Positions 18,779 to 28,019 of a stretch of DNA of 64,000 bases are shown here, piece by piece. Source of the stretch: Pseudogulbenkiania sp. MAI-1 (lineage in GTDB: Bacteria > Pseudomonadota > Gammaproteobacteria > Burkholderiales > Chromobacteriaceae); contig NZ_AZUR01000001.1 of the NCBI RefSeq assembly GCF_000527175.1, forward strand, positions 1 through 64,000, read 5' to 3'. The stretch's first letter is position 1. The number at the start of each line of letters is the position of its first letter. The notes under the pieces were generated by a model. That model ran no database searches and was not told the origin of the DNA. It saw only the letters and a program-made list of their open reading frames with translations. A program made the translations under genes and the position numbers.

Positions 18779-19902
18779 ATATTCAGCCGACCGAAATCAA
18801 GGTATCTGCAATCGCTTTCCAGCAGGGTGATGTGCAGTTATACAGCTTCGTTGTTGAAGGTAGGGCGCTTACGCGCATCGCGGATCTAAGCCGACTTAAA
18901 CGAGACGATGATGGGGGCCTCGAAGGATTTCAGCGCCCGGAGATTCAGCAGCACGTCAAGCAGATCACTGACTATCTTAACGAAGGAAGCGGTCTTTTTC
19001 CGAATGCGATAATCCTTGCTCTTTCTCCAGACGTGAAGTTTTCATGCCCACGGGGCCCTGCAAGGACCGGAGTGCCGGCGAACTCCCGCCCAGGTTACCT
19101 TAGTTTGCCAGCAAGGGCAGAAGGGGAAAGGGTCGCGTGGATTGTAGATGGGCAACAAAGATCCCTTGCTCTTGCAAGATCTAACAAGGGGGATCTGTTG
19201 GTTCCGGTGATTGCATTTGTTGCCAACTCGCTTGAATTGCAGCGGCAGCAATTTATTCTCGTGAACCGGGCAAAGCCTCTACCACAGCGACTTGTGAATG
19301 AATTGTTACCAGAGACTGATGACACATTCCTTCCTCGAGACCTGGCTGCCAACAAGATTCCTGCCCAACTATGTGCGGCTCTGCATGAGAACTCGCGGTC
19401 ACCATTCTTTGGCCGAATAAGCCGTCCATCTGGTAAGCCTGCACGTGTAGATACGTTCACGGATTCCGCCATCATCGTAATGATTCGGGAGAGGATTAAT
19501 AATCCTATAGGCGCATTAGCCCACTTAAAGGGATACCAGTCGCGTTGTAGTGACATCGACATGATGTACAGGGTACTAGATGCCTACTGGTCGGCAGTTG
19601 CTGAAACTTTTCCTGATGCTTGGGTTCTACCCCCAGAGCGGAGTCGTTTGACACACAGTGCTGGAATACGTGCAATGGGTTCTTTGTTAGACCGTATGGC
19701 TAGTCGGGTAGATTTGAAGAGGAAAGATCTAAAGGTTTCTTTCAAAAGTGAATTGGCGCCACTTGCGGAACGATGTGCTTGGACGTCAGGGACTTGGCCA
19801 TATACAAACCTCCCGTGGAATGCTATTGAGGTTACCCCAAGGGGAATCAATGAGCTCACTCGTACATTAAATAGTATGTATATGGAAACAGTTACTGCAT
19901 GA
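18775..19902 (+). CDS. DGQHR-domain (DndB/DpdB-like) protein, copy 1
   Basis: A 375-aa protein of the DGQHR family, related to DndB and to DpdB of 7-deazaguanine DNA modification. Diagnostic motifs are WIVDGQQRSLALARS (DGQQR variant) and LQRQQFILVNRAKPLPQRL. It also has FQRPEIQQHVKQITDYL and a C-terminal RCAWTSGTWPYTNLPW. The gene is tightly coupled: 4-nt overlaps with both the DUF6884-like gene and the TGT-like gene. A second DGQHR protein follows the TGT-like gene. Such proteins are thought to regulate or support base modification, possibly as ATP- or DNA-sensing factors. The exact activity is unknown. Confidence 0.78.
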   Translation: MNIQPTEIKVSAIAFQQGDVQLYSFVVEGRALTRIADLSRLKRDDDGGLEGFQRPEIQQHVKQITDYLNEGSGLFPNAIILALSPDVKFSCPRGPARTGVPANSRPGYLSLPARAEGERVAWIVDGQQRSLALARSNKGDLLVPVIAFVANSLELQRQQFILVNRAKPLPQRLVNELLPETDDTFLPRDLAANKIPAQLCAALHENSRSPFFGRISRPSGKPARVDTFTDSAIIVMIRERINNPIGALAHLKGYQSRCSDIDMMYRVLDAYWSAVAETFPDAWVLPPERSRLTHSAGIRAMGSLLDRMASRVDLKRKDLKVSFKSELAPLAERCAWTSGTWPYTNLPWNAIEVTPRGINELTRTLNSMYMETVTA

Positions 19903-21176
19903 AGTTTATATTCGCGGATGCTCTTGATCAGATAGATCCGGGCTACAACTTTCTAACTGACGAGAATACTCCTGGTCGGAAAGCATATTGGGATGATCAA
20001 TATCCCCATGAGTTTTTTGATCGCCCCCCATATGACGGAGTTCTTATATCAAGAGGTATTGTGGGGGATTCTCGCCGCAAGGGTAAGTATACTGATGCCC
20101 AGGCGATGCGTCTTCGTCGCGAGGGCGCGCGCGAATTTCTTCGATTGGACCGTGATAAGCACAAAAATTTGTCTGTTTTCGGCGACTGTGGGGCATTTTC
20201 GTATGTTGCCGAGAAGGTCCCCCCCTATTCAGCCGATGACATGGCTGAGTTTTACGAGGATGGACAATTTAGTCATGGGTGTTCAGTCGATCATATCATC
20301 TTTGGCTTCCGTCCAGAAAATAAAGATTTGGACGGTGCTGAAGGCGATGAGAAGGAACGCTTCGATATTACTCAGGAAAATGCCCGACAGTTTCTGGAAA
20401 GAACGAGACAAAGCAAGAGCTTTACTCCCTTAGGGGTTGTGCAGGGGTGGTCTCCGGATAGTATGGCCATTGCTGCACAAAACCTGGAAAAGATGGGGTA
20501 TGACTACCTAGCCGTGGGTGGTATGGTCCCCCTCGATGCACCACAGATTCACCTTGCATTGCAGGCCATAAGAGACCGCCTCAAGCCATCAACAAGGTTA
20601 CACATATTGGGTTTTGCAAAGGCTGAGCAAATCAAGGATTTTAATGGTTATGGTATTGCCAGCTTCGACTCGACTTCGCCATTGATTCGTGCATTTAAAG
20701 ATGCTAAAAGCAATTATTATGTTGGCAAGGAAAGTGACGGGCTGGATTACTATACAGCGATTAGGATTCCGCTTGCGTTAGAGAACTTGAAACTGACTCG
20801 CGCAGTAAAGGAAGGCAGGCTAGATCAAGATGAGTTAGCTCAACGAGAGGCCAAAGCGCTTCATTTGCTGCGTCTGTTCGATCAGGGGCAAGCCCGTGTG
20901 GAAGATGTCGTTTATGAGGTGCTTAAGTATCAGCGGTTGTTCTTGAGCGTCGATTACAAGACCGAGGTGGCGCTCGATAAAGCGATGTCAAAGGTGGAGA
21001 AAAACCTTCTTCGCACTTTAACGGATCGGCCTTGGCAAGCATGCCAATGCAAGGTTTGTGCATCAGTTGGGATTGAGGTGGCAATCTTCCGCTCCAGCAA
21101 CAGAAATCGGCGCCGTGGGTTTCACAACCTTCAGGTCTACTACCAGCATTTGCAGAGAATAATTCATGGGAAATAA
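19899..21176 (+). CDS. dpdA: TGT-fold base-exchange enzyme (DpdA-like)
   Basis: A 425-aa relative of tRNA-guanine transglycosylase. Visible family residues are FGDCGAFSY (the substrate-recognition Asp in TGT), VVQGWSPDSM, LAVGGMVPLD, IASFDSTSPLIRAF (nucleophilic Asp position) and a C-terminal zinc site CQCKVCASVG with a His about 20 residues later (RRGFHNLQ). The divergence and the DGQHR neighbours point to the DpdA group, which swaps guanine in DNA for a 7-deazaguanine (preQ0). It overlaps both neighbours, showing operon organisation. No preQ0 synthesis genes lie in the window, so the precursor would come from queuosine synthesis elsewhere (inference). Confidence 0.78.
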   Translation: MKFIFADALDQIDPGYNFLTDENTPGRKAYWDDQYPHEFFDRPPYDGVLISRGIVGDSRRKGKYTDAQAMRLRREGAREFLRLDRDKHKNLSVFGDCGAFSYVAEKVPPYSADDMAEFYEDGQFSHGCSVDHIIFGFRPENKDLDGAEGDEKERFDITQENARQFLERTRQSKSFTPLGVVQGWSPDSMAIAAQNLEKMGYDYLAVGGMVPLDAPQIHLALQAIRDRLKPSTRLHILGFAKAEQIKDFNGYGIASFDSTSPLIRAFKDAKSNYYVGKESDGLDYYTAIRIPLALENLKLTRAVKEGRLDQDELAQREAKALHLLRLFDQGQARVEDVVYEVLKYQRLFLSVDYKTEVALDKAMSKVEKNLLRTLTDRPWQACQCKVCASVGIEVAIFRSSNRNRRRGFHNLQVYYQHLQRIIHGK

Positions 21177-22248
21177 CATCTTCAGATTTGACGCGCTGGT
21201 CGCTAAACAGAGTACTGCGCATGAAGTATTGATGATTAGGGCTACTGCTGCAGAAATTCATCAGATAGCCCAGGTTGACCGGCTTGGGCGCGATGAAGAA
21301 GGTGCCGTGAGCGGATTCCAAAGGCCTCAAATTGCCAGTCACATTGCGGAGATTCGAAGATATTTGAGTCAGTCCGACGCAGTGCTCCCTAATGCGATTG
21401 TTCTAGCATTTGTTGGGGATGCCCGCGTGATAACTGATAAAAATGGAGGCGATGTTCTTGAGGTAAATGCCAGTAATGGAAAGCCTGCATTGGTTGTCGA
21501 CGGTCAGCAGCGTCTGTCTGCATTGACGCAGACTAAGCGAGATGATTTTCAGCTTTTTGTATCATGTCTCATATGCAAAGACATAGACGAACTGCGCCGC
21601 CAATTTATCCTTATCAACAATACTAAACCGCTGCCAAAGTCGCTGATATACGAACTTCTGCCCTCAGTAAGGGAGTTGCCTGATCGCTTGTCTTCCCGTT
21701 CATTGGCAGCAGCAGTAACGGAAAAACTAAATTTTTCCAAGCAGAGCTCCCTGTTTGGAAAAGTGAAAATGCAAAGTAATCCAGCCGGGATTATCAACGA
21801 TACGACGCTGCAAAAGGCAATCATGAACTCAGAGTCATCTGGTGCTTTACAAGTACTGTCTCGGCGATCACCAGATGTTGGTCCAATGGCCGACCTTGTC
21901 AGTAATTTCTACGCAGCAGTCCAAGATGTATTCGCTGAGGACTGGATCAACCATAAACCGGCCACCTCAAGATTACTCCATGGAGCGGGTATCGTGGCAA
22001 TGGGTTATGTGATGGATGAAATATTCTGTCGAACTGGAGATGCATCGATTGATGCATTTAGGTCTGGGTTAAAGCCTCTTGTGGGAAAAACTGCCTGGAC
22101 ATCAGGGCACTGGTCATTTTCTGACTCCGAAATTGTAGCTTGGAACCATATTGAGAACACCCCACGACAGTATCAACAATTAGCTGAGCATTTGGTTGGG
22201 TTTATTCGTCGTTCACCGAAAATGAAGCGTCAAGTAGCCTCTAGGTGA
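21166..22248 (+). CDS. DGQHR-domain (DndB/DpdB-like) protein, copy 2
   Basis: A 360-aa paralogue of the DGQHR protein at 18775: LVVDGQQRLSALTQTK and LRRQFILINNTKPLPKSL align with the corresponding motifs, as does GFQRPQIASHIAEIRRYL. The two copies differ clearly outside these motifs, so this is not a recent duplication and they may form a hetero-complex. The gene overlaps the TGT-like gene by 11 nt. A typical Dpd locus has one DpdB, so two flanking copies are unusual. Confidence 0.78.
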   Translation: MGNNIFRFDALVAKQSTAHEVLMIRATAAEIHQIAQVDRLGRDEEGAVSGFQRPQIASHIAEIRRYLSQSDAVLPNAIVLAFVGDARVITDKNGGDVLEVNASNGKPALVVDGQQRLSALTQTKRDDFQLFVSCLICKDIDELRRQFILINNTKPLPKSLIYELLPSVRELPDRLSSRSLAAAVTEKLNFSKQSSLFGKVKMQSNPAGIINDTTLQKAIMNSESSGALQVLSRRSPDVGPMADLVSNFYAAVQDVFAEDWINHKPATSRLLHGAGIVAMGYVMDEIFCRTGDASIDAFRSGLKPLVGKTAWTSGHWSFSDSEIVAWNHIENTPRQYQQLAEHLVGFIRRSPKMKRQVASR

Positions 22249-22309
22249 GATGAAACCTGCTTGAGATTTTCGGAATTTTTATTGCATAAATATAGATGGT
22301 GAGGTAGTC

Positions 22310-22711
22310 ATGAGCAATGGACTTGCATCACCGGCTGCTGTGAATAATCTAGCCAGTGGTTTGCTAAAGATAGGTGATTCTCTGCACGCGACATTGCGAC
22401 GTTTGTCAGACGCGAACAGTATGAATGTTGGAGAAACATATCGACTTCTGACAGAAGAGTATGCTCTGAAGTCTCGCGTTCATGCTCTTGCAATTCAACC
22501 ACAGAACTATGTTGTGCATGGTTTAAAGATCAAAGATGAGGAATTAGGGTCCTTGCTTGACCGAGTGAATCGTCTGATTCAAGCTGACCTTTCTCATGAA
22601 CAACTTTCTATCATTGTTGCTGACCTAATAGCATTTACAGCTATGGTTTTTACCAAAAAGCCACATCTTATTGAGCTAATGGGAGCTGAGCTGGAGGGAA
22701 GCCTTTTATGA
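22310..22711 (+). CDS. Small hypothetical protein after the DpdA cluster
   Basis: A 133-aa helical protein, 61 bp after the second DGQHR gene, with GGTGAGG before its ATG. No known motif is recognised. Its composition is soluble with no signal peptide. It may be the last gene of the modification operon. The intact IS3 element starts about 110 bp downstream. Confidence 0.55.
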   Translation: MSNGLASPAAVNNLASGLLKIGDSLHATLRRLSDANSMNVGETYRLLTEEYALKSRVHALAIQPQNYVVHGLKIKDEELGSLLDRVNRLIQADLSHEQLSIIVADLIAFTAMVFTKKPHLIELMGAELEGSLL

Positions 22712-22835
22712 GGTGCTAAATTTTGGTGGTGCCATGTAGAGGAAAGGGCTTGTTTTATCCTTAGACAGTCCAACAACGGCTCAAAAGTGTCATGAGAAGT
22801 CCTGGGGTGTCCTGGCAAGAGCGGACAGCTCCGAT

Positions 22836-23669
22836 TCAAGCGGCCTTGGCTGAATTCCAGTACCTCCGGGTAAATTCAGCCGGCGCCAAGTAGCCAAGCC
22901 GCGAGTGACGGCGTTGGCGGTTATAGAAGATTTCGATGTACTCCCTGATCGATGCCTCCGCCTCCGCCCGCGTTGCGTAACGGCGATGGTGGACGAGCTC
23001 GTTCTTCAACGTTCCCCAGAAGCTCTCTATCGGCGCATTGTCGAAACAGTTCCCCTTGCGTGACATCGAGCTATGCATCCTGAACTGCGTCAGCAAATCC
23101 CCGTAGGCCTTGGCGCAGTATTGGCTGCCACGATCCGTATGGTGGATCAAGCCGGCCGGCGGCCGCTGGTGCTGGACCGCCCGGAACAGCGCCTTGCTGA
23201 CCAGTTCGGTCGTCATCCGCGCGCCCATCGCATAGCCAACGATCTCGCAGCTAAACACATCCTTCAGTGCCGCTAGGTACAGCCAGCCCTCGTCCGTCGG
23301 GATGTACGTTATATCACCCGTCCAGACCTGATTCGGGCGGGGCGGCTCGAACACCTGACCCAAGACATTCTCCGCGACCGGCAACGAGTGGGCCGAATTG
23401 GTGGTCGCCTTGAACTTGCGCTTCTGCCGGCACCGGATGCCTATCTGGCGTCGTAAACGGTCGATGCGATCACGCCCGGCCTCAAAGCCCATCGCCGCCA
23501 GTTCTGGCTGCAAACGGCGTACGCCATAGGTTTCCCGTGTTTTGGCATGTGCCGCCCGGATCGCCACTTTCAGCCGCTCGTCCTCTTGTTCTCGCTCAGA
23601 TGGAGAACGTCCACGCCAGCCATAGTACCCAGCACGGGACACCGCTAGAACCCGGCAGGCCACCACCAC
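22836..23669 (-). CDS. IS3-family transposase OrfB
   Basis: The catalytic half of an IS3-type transposase, 277 aa. The DDE residues appear in VWTGDITYIPTDEGWLYLA (Asp), GLIHHTDRGSQYCAKAYG (Asp) and NCFDNAPIESFWGTLKNE (Glu), with the usual YNRQRRHSRLGYLAP C-terminus. It is expected to be made mainly as an OrfAB fusion by -1 frameshifting in the A7G run at the end of orfA. All catalytic motifs are intact. Confidence 0.92.
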   Translation of the reverse strand: MVVACRVLAVSRAGYYGWRGRSPSEREQEDERLKVAIRAAHAKTRETYGVRRLQPELAAMGFEAGRDRIDRLRRQIGIRCRQKRKFKATTNSAHSLPVAENVLGQVFEPPRPNQVWTGDITYIPTDEGWLYLAALKDVFSCEIVGYAMGARMTTELVSKALFRAVQHQRPPAGLIHHTDRGSQYCAKAYGDLLTQFRMHSSMSRKGNCFDNAPIESFWGTLKNELVHHRRYATRAEAEASIREYIEIFYNRQRRHSRLGYLAPAEFTRRYWNSAKAA

Positions 23670-23692
23670 CGGGAATAGGTTTCGGTGCTCTT

Positions 23693-24001
23693 CTATCCAC
23701 GCGTACCGGGCAGTGATGCCTGAGCAAAGTACGCTGCAGCTTTTTTTATGACGTCTCGCTCCAGGCGTGCCTCTGCCAACTCCTTGCGCAGCTTGGCGTT
23801 CTCTGCTTCCAGCTCCGTGACACTGCGCGCCCCCGGCGCCGGTTGGTCACCGCCAGACCTCGCCGCTACAACCCAGTTAGCCAATGTACCCTTGGGGATA
23901 CCCAGCCGCCTGGCCGCCCCTTCAAGGCTGAGCCCTTGCTCAAGTACCAGCTTTACCGCCTCAGAACGGAACTCTACTGGATATGTCTTTCTGGTCTTCA
24001 T
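23693..24001 (-). CDS. IS3-family transposase OrfA
   Basis: A 102-aa DNA-binding subunit with an N-terminal helix-turn-helix (YPVEFRSEAVKLVLEQGLS, AARRLGIPKGTLANWV) followed by a leucine-zipper-like segment (TELEAENAKLRKELAEARLE). The A7G slippery sequence falls at the codons for VIKKA and allows a -1 shift into orfB. It binds the terminal repeats next to its 5' end. Confidence 0.9.
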   Translation of the reverse strand: MKTRKTYPVEFRSEAVKLVLEQGLSLEGAARRLGIPKGTLANWVVAARSGGDQPAPGARSVTELEAENAKLRKELAEARLERDVIKKAAAYFAQASLPGTRG

Positions 24002-24044
24002 TTCACACTCCCGATTGTCAATGGTAACAATCGGAACTGTCCGC

Positions 24045-24413
24045 GGGAATCAGGCTACCCCAGAAGCCCTCTACGTGCGCGGCGTGCACCTGTTGTATTG
24101 CCTGTTGTACAAAATCAAGGACGTTAACCCCTTCTCGTCCTGGTTTGCCCGCTGCCAGACCATGCAGGCATTGCTCAATGGCAAGAAGGGCCTGGATGTG
24201 CAGTTTGGCCTACAGATCCTGCTGTTGCCCGACTGGCGAGATGGTCCGCCCACCCGGAAGCAATGGTGGCTTTGGCGAGATCGATATCTGTACTGGTTGT
24301 GGGGGTGGACTCACCTGAACCGCGGCACAGCAGGGAGAATTCCCAACGATACGCTGTGGCATGAGTTACAAGCCAAGTTCGATACTAGCGATTCGGCGGT
24401 GACTCCGGTCTGA
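24045..24413 (+). pseudogene. 3' fragment of an unknown gene beside the IS3 element
   Basis: An open frame runs from the IS3 edge to a stop at 24413 and encodes a tryptophan-rich segment (RKQWWLWRDRYLYWLWGW). The frame has no start near the IS junction apart from an internal ATG at 24162, so it is probably the 3' remainder of a gene truncated by the IS. I do not recognise the family and cannot find the matching 5' part left of the IS. Confidence 0.4.
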
Positions 24414-24445
24414 TTGCAGTGCTTGCAGACAGCGCTAGCATTTAC

Positions 24446-24474
24446 TTGATAAATTAGACTCTTTACGATTGTAT
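24446..24474 (+). promoter_or_regulatory. Possible promoter of the restriction/defence operon
   Basis: TTGATA (24446-24451) and TTGTAT (24469-24474) are separated by 17 bp, about 40 bp before the ATG of the HTH gene that opens the operon. The -10 match is imperfect. Confidence 0.35.
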
Positions 24475-24514
24475 CCGACTTAACACTACTAAGTTGTCAT
24501 CGAAAGGTCCCAAT

Positions 24515-24718
24515 ATGAGTGAGCCGTGGATTTCCGTCGAGCAGATGGCGGAACATCTTGGCGTGACCCGCGACTCGATCTATCGCTGGATCGACACAAA
24601 GGGACTGCCTGCCCACAAGATCGGTCGCCTCTGGAAATTTAAGATTTCCGAGGTTGATGACTGGGTACGTCATGGAGGAGCGAGTGATGATGATGTCAGG
24701 AAGCGTGATGGCAGCTAA
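24515..24718 (+). CDS. Excisionase-type helix-turn-helix protein
   Basis: A 67-aa winged-helix protein of the excisionase/MerR-like DNA-binding family: WISVEQMAEHLGVTRDSIYR followed by HKIGRLWKFKISEVDDWV. ATG at 24515 follows GAAAGG and gives the typical N-terminus. The helicase gene starts inside its 3' end, so the two are translationally coupled. Such proteins often accompany restriction or defence operons as regulators. Here it probably controls the operon or helps DNA recognition rather than excising a prophage, since no partner integrase is adjacent. Confidence 0.75.
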   Translation: MSEPWISVEQMAEHLGVTRDSIYRWIDTKGLPAHKIGRLWKFKISEVDDWVRHGGASDDDVRKRDGS

Positions 24719-27700
24719 TGGGGCGAACAATTTCGGCATTCGGGATAACCATTCCCGTGGGAAAGTTGCCGATTTCCTCATCGAGAAAATCGATGCAGGA
24801 AGCCAGCTATCCATAGTCTCGGCATATTTTACTATCTATGCTTATGAGGCGCTGTCGGCCGAGCTAGACCAGATCGACCAGTTGAACTTTCTGTTTGGTG
24901 AACCGCGATTCATTGCATCGCTTGACCCAGAAAAGACCGACAAGAAGTCTTTCAAGATCGAGGACGAGGGCCTGGAATTGGCCAATCGTCTACAGCAGAA
25001 GGAAATTGCCCGTCGTTGCGCCGAATGGATACGAAACAAGGTGGAAATTCGATCCGTCAGGCAGGCGAATCTGCTCCACGGCAAGCTTTATCATATCCAC
25101 GATGGCCATCGGGAATATGCCATTCTAGGTAGTTCCAATTTTACCCGGCGTGGTCTTGGTCTGTCCGCAACTCCCAATATCGAACTCAACCTGATCGTCG
25201 ATAGTGACCGTGATCGCGCCGATCTGAAGCAGTGGTTCGACGATATCTGGGCAGACGACAAAGTGGTGGCGGACGTCAAGGATGAGGTGTTGCGATACTT
25301 AGAGCAGCTATACGTCAATCACGCCCCCGAATTCATCTACTTCAAGACGCTCTACCACGTCTTCGAGCGATTCCTGTCGGGCCAAGAGGACGACGCGCGC
25401 CTGTTTGATCAGACCGCCATCGTCGACACGGAAATCTGGAGGGCCTTGTTTGACTTCCAGAAGGACGGCGTCAAAGGCGCCATCCACAAGATCAATGCAC
25501 ATAACGGCTGCATCCTCGCAGATAGCGTCGGCTTGGGCAAAACCTATTCTGCATTGGCCGTCATCAAGTACTACGAGCTACGCAACCACCGCGTCCTCGT
25601 GCTTTGCCCCAAGAAGTTGCGTGACAACTGGACAGTCTATCTTGCACAGAACAACAGCGAACTGAATCCCTTCCTCAAAGATCGATTTGCTTACACAGTG
25701 CTCTCTCATACCGACCTGTCGCGGGAAAGTGGCAAGGTCGATGGCGTTGATCTCGCAACCCTCAACTGGGGCAATTTCGACCTCATTGTCATCGACGAGT
25801 CCCACAATTTTCGTAACAACACCAAAGGCAAGCGCGACGAGGACGGCAACATCATCCGCAAGAGTCGATACGAGCGGCTGATGGAGGACATCATCCAGTC
25901 TGGCGTAAAAACCAAGGTTTTGCTGCTCTCCGCCACCCCGGTTAACAACGACCTCAAGGATCTCCGCAATCAGATTTACTTCGTGACCGAGGGTAGAGAT
26001 GCCGCGTTCTCGCAAAGCTTCGCCATTCACAGCATCAAGGATACGCTAACCACCGCGCAAAAGATTTTTATGGAGTGGGCAAAGCGTGCTGGCGAAAAGG
26101 ATGCTCGTGACCTGATGGATCGTCTCTCGGCTGGCTTTTTCACCCTGCTCGATGAGTTGACCATTGCCCGCTCACGCAAGCATATCCAGAAATACTATCG
26201 GGCTTCGCTAGCGCGGATCGGCCAGTTCCCGAAACGAAAAAAACCCGAGTCGGTGTTCTCGATAATTGATACTAAAGAGCGTTTCCCTTCCTACGACACG
26301 CTTCACGATGAAATCGACAAGTACCAGCTCTCACTTTATAACCCGTCGCGCTATGTATGTGATGAGTTCAAGTCACAGTATGCAGAAAAGAAAATCAGGA
26401 ATTTCTCACAGGAAACACGTGAAAATTTCCTGATAGGCATGATGAAGGTGAATTTTCTCAAACGACTCGAAAGCTCTGTTCATTCGTTTGCAATCACCAT
26501 GGATCGCACGGTCGAGAAAATTGAGGCATTGGAAAAGCGCTTATTGGATTTCAAAATTCACAAGGCCAGGGATGCAGAGCTTGTCCAGGATGATTTGTTT
26601 GCGGATGAATCGGACGAGGATGCCGAGCTTGCGGACCTCTTTCAGGTGGGAAGTGCACTCAAGTTTCAAATGGAGCACTTGAAGGTTGATGCTTGGCTCA
26701 AGGACTTGAAGTCAGACAAGCAACGTCTGGCTTTGCTGCATAGCGTCGCGAAAGAGGTTTCCCCTGATCGTGATGCAAAGCTAGCCGACTTGAAGAAAAT
26801 CATCGAGCAAAAGGTCACGCATCCAACGACCAATACCCTTGGGCATGAGAACCGCAAGATCATCGTGTTCTGTGCATTCGCCGATACGGCCGCCTACCTC
26901 TACGAAAAAATAGAGGAGTGGGTACGTAAAAAACTGAAGGTGCATGTCGCACTGGTTTCCGGCGGTGCTAAACCGAACCGCACGACCTTCGGCCATGCAG
27001 ATTTCACTCAAATCCTCATCAACTTCGCACCCCGCGCTAAGCAGCGCGCGAAGATGAAATCCATGCCCCAGAATGGCGAGATCGACGTCCTCATCGCTAC
27101 CGACTGTATCTCCGAGGGCCAGAACCTGCAGGATTGCGATCTGCTGGTGAACTACGACATCCACTGGAACCCAGTGCGCATTATCCAGCGATTCGGTCGT
27201 ATCGACCGGATCGGGAGTCCGAATTCAGCCATTCAGCTTGTCAATTTCTGGCCGACACCTGACCTCAACAAATACATCAACCTGAAAAATCGTGTCGAAG
27301 CGCGGATGGCACTAGTGGACATCGCAGCCACTGCCGAGGACAACATCCTGCAGGCGGAAGACCTGCGGGAACTGATACAGGAAGACCTGCGCTACCGCGA
27401 CAAGCAACTGCTCAGGCTCAAGGATGAAGTGCTTGACTTGGAGGATTTCAATGAGTCAGTCGCACTTAACGAGTTCACTCTCGACGATTTCCGTATGGAG
27501 CTGGCCGCCTACATTGAGGCCAACCGGGATAAGCTAGAGGAAGCGCCCTTCGGTCTCTATGCTGTGGTGCCGCCTCATGCCGAGTACCAAACCATCAAAC
27601 CTGGCGCCATCTATTGCCTCAAACAGCGCATCGACGCCGCCGGTAACGAAGCCGTCAATCCGCTTCAGCCTTTTTTCCTCGTATACATCCGCGACGATGG

Positions 27701-28019
27701 AGAAGTCAGATACAACTTCACCAACCCGAAACAAGTGCTCGAAATCTTCCGAGCTGTGAGCCAGGGCAAGTCGGAGCCTTATGCCGACCTGTGCCAAATC
27801 TTCGATGATGAAACGAAGGGCGGTGAGGATATGAGCCGATACAGCACCTTGCTTGACAAAGCAGTCGCTGCAATTGCCGCACAGTTTAGCAAGAAGAGCG
27901 TCGGCAATCTCTTTGCTGGGCGAGGAGGGAAACTCACTGATGCTTCGAAACTGGTGAAGCACGCTGCCGATTTCGATCTCATTACCTGGCTAGTAATCAA
28001 GGATAAGAATAATGCCTGA
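24687..28019 (+). CDS. PLD-nuclease / SNF2-type helicase fusion
   Basis: A protein of about 1,110 aa combining two activities. Near residue 140 is a phospholipase-D-type nuclease motif: HGKLYHIHDGHREYAILGSS followed by NFT. From about residue 270 comes a superfamily 2 helicase: CILADSVGLGKTYSALAVI (Walker A), LIVIDESHNFRN (DESH), VLLLSATPVNND, and the C-terminal IIQRFGRIDRIGS arginine-finger motif. The start is one of three consecutive ATG codons from 24687, behind GGAGG (24674-24678), inside the HTH gene. The gene overlaps the methyltransferase by 8 nt. Fusions of this sort act as the translocating and cutting subunit of restriction or DISARM-like systems; that role here is inferred. Confidence 0.85.
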   Translation: MMMSGSVMAANGANNFGIRDNHSRGKVADFLIEKIDAGSQLSIVSAYFTIYAYEALSAELDQIDQLNFLFGEPRFIASLDPEKTDKKSFKIEDEGLELANRLQQKEIARRCAEWIRNKVEIRSVRQANLLHGKLYHIHDGHREYAILGSSNFTRRGLGLSATPNIELNLIVDSDRDRADLKQWFDDIWADDKVVADVKDEVLRYLEQLYVNHAPEFIYFKTLYHVFERFLSGQEDDARLFDQTAIVDTEIWRALFDFQKDGVKGAIHKINAHNGCILADSVGLGKTYSALAVIKYYELRNHRVLVLCPKKLRDNWTVYLAQNNSELNPFLKDRFAYTVLSHTDLSRESGKVDGVDLATLNWGNFDLIVIDESHNFRNNTKGKRDEDGNIIRKSRYERLMEDIIQSGVKTKVLLLSATPVNNDLKDLRNQIYFVTEGRDAAFSQSFAIHSIKDTLTTAQKIFMEWAKRAGEKDARDLMDRLSAGFFTLLDELTIARSRKHIQKYYRASLARIGQFPKRKKPESVFSIIDTKERFPSYDTLHDEIDKYQLSLYNPSRYVCDEFKSQYAEKKIRNFSQETRENFLIGMMKVNFLKRLESSVHSFAITMDRTVEKIEALEKRLLDFKIHKARDAELVQDDLFADESDEDAELADLFQVGSALKFQMEHLKVDAWLKDLKSDKQRLALLHSVAKEVSPDRDAKLADLKKIIEQKVTHPTTNTLGHENRKIIVFCAFADTAAYLYEKIEEWVRKKLKVHVALVSGGAKPNRTTFGHADFTQILINFAPRAKQRAKMKSMPQNGEIDVLIATDCISEGQNLQDCDLLVNYDIHWNPVRIIQRFGRIDRIGSPNSAIQLVNFWPTPDLNKYINLKNRVEARMALVDIAATAEDNILQAEDLRELIQEDLRYRDKQLLRLKDEVLDLEDFNESVALNEFTLDDFRMELAAYIEANRDKLEEAPFGLYAVVPPHAEYQTIKPGAIYCLKQRIDAAGNEAVNPLQPFFLVYIRDDGEVRYNFTNPKQVLEIFRAVSQGKSEPYADLCQIFDDETKGGEDMSRYSTLLDKAVAAIAAQFSKKSVGNLFAGRGGKLTDASKLVKHAADFDLITWLVIKDKNNA

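Larger units (their letters stand above)
22821..24044 (-). mobile_element. IS3-family insertion sequence
   Basis: The element contains orfA and orfB on the minus strand, bounded by inverted repeats GCGGACAGCTCCGATT (22821-22836) and its partner at 24029-24044 with one mismatch. The two frames are joined by an A AAA AAG slippery run (complement of 23740-23747), the standard -1 frameshift site that yields the OrfAB transposase. A target duplication is not evident, so the true tips may extend a few bases beyond the repeats. The element looks intact. Confidence 0.85.

Noticed and set aside
17846..22711. A complete classical Dpd restriction-modification locus
   Set aside because: Only DpdA-like and DpdB-like genes are recognised. 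DpdC and the DpdD-K genes are not present.
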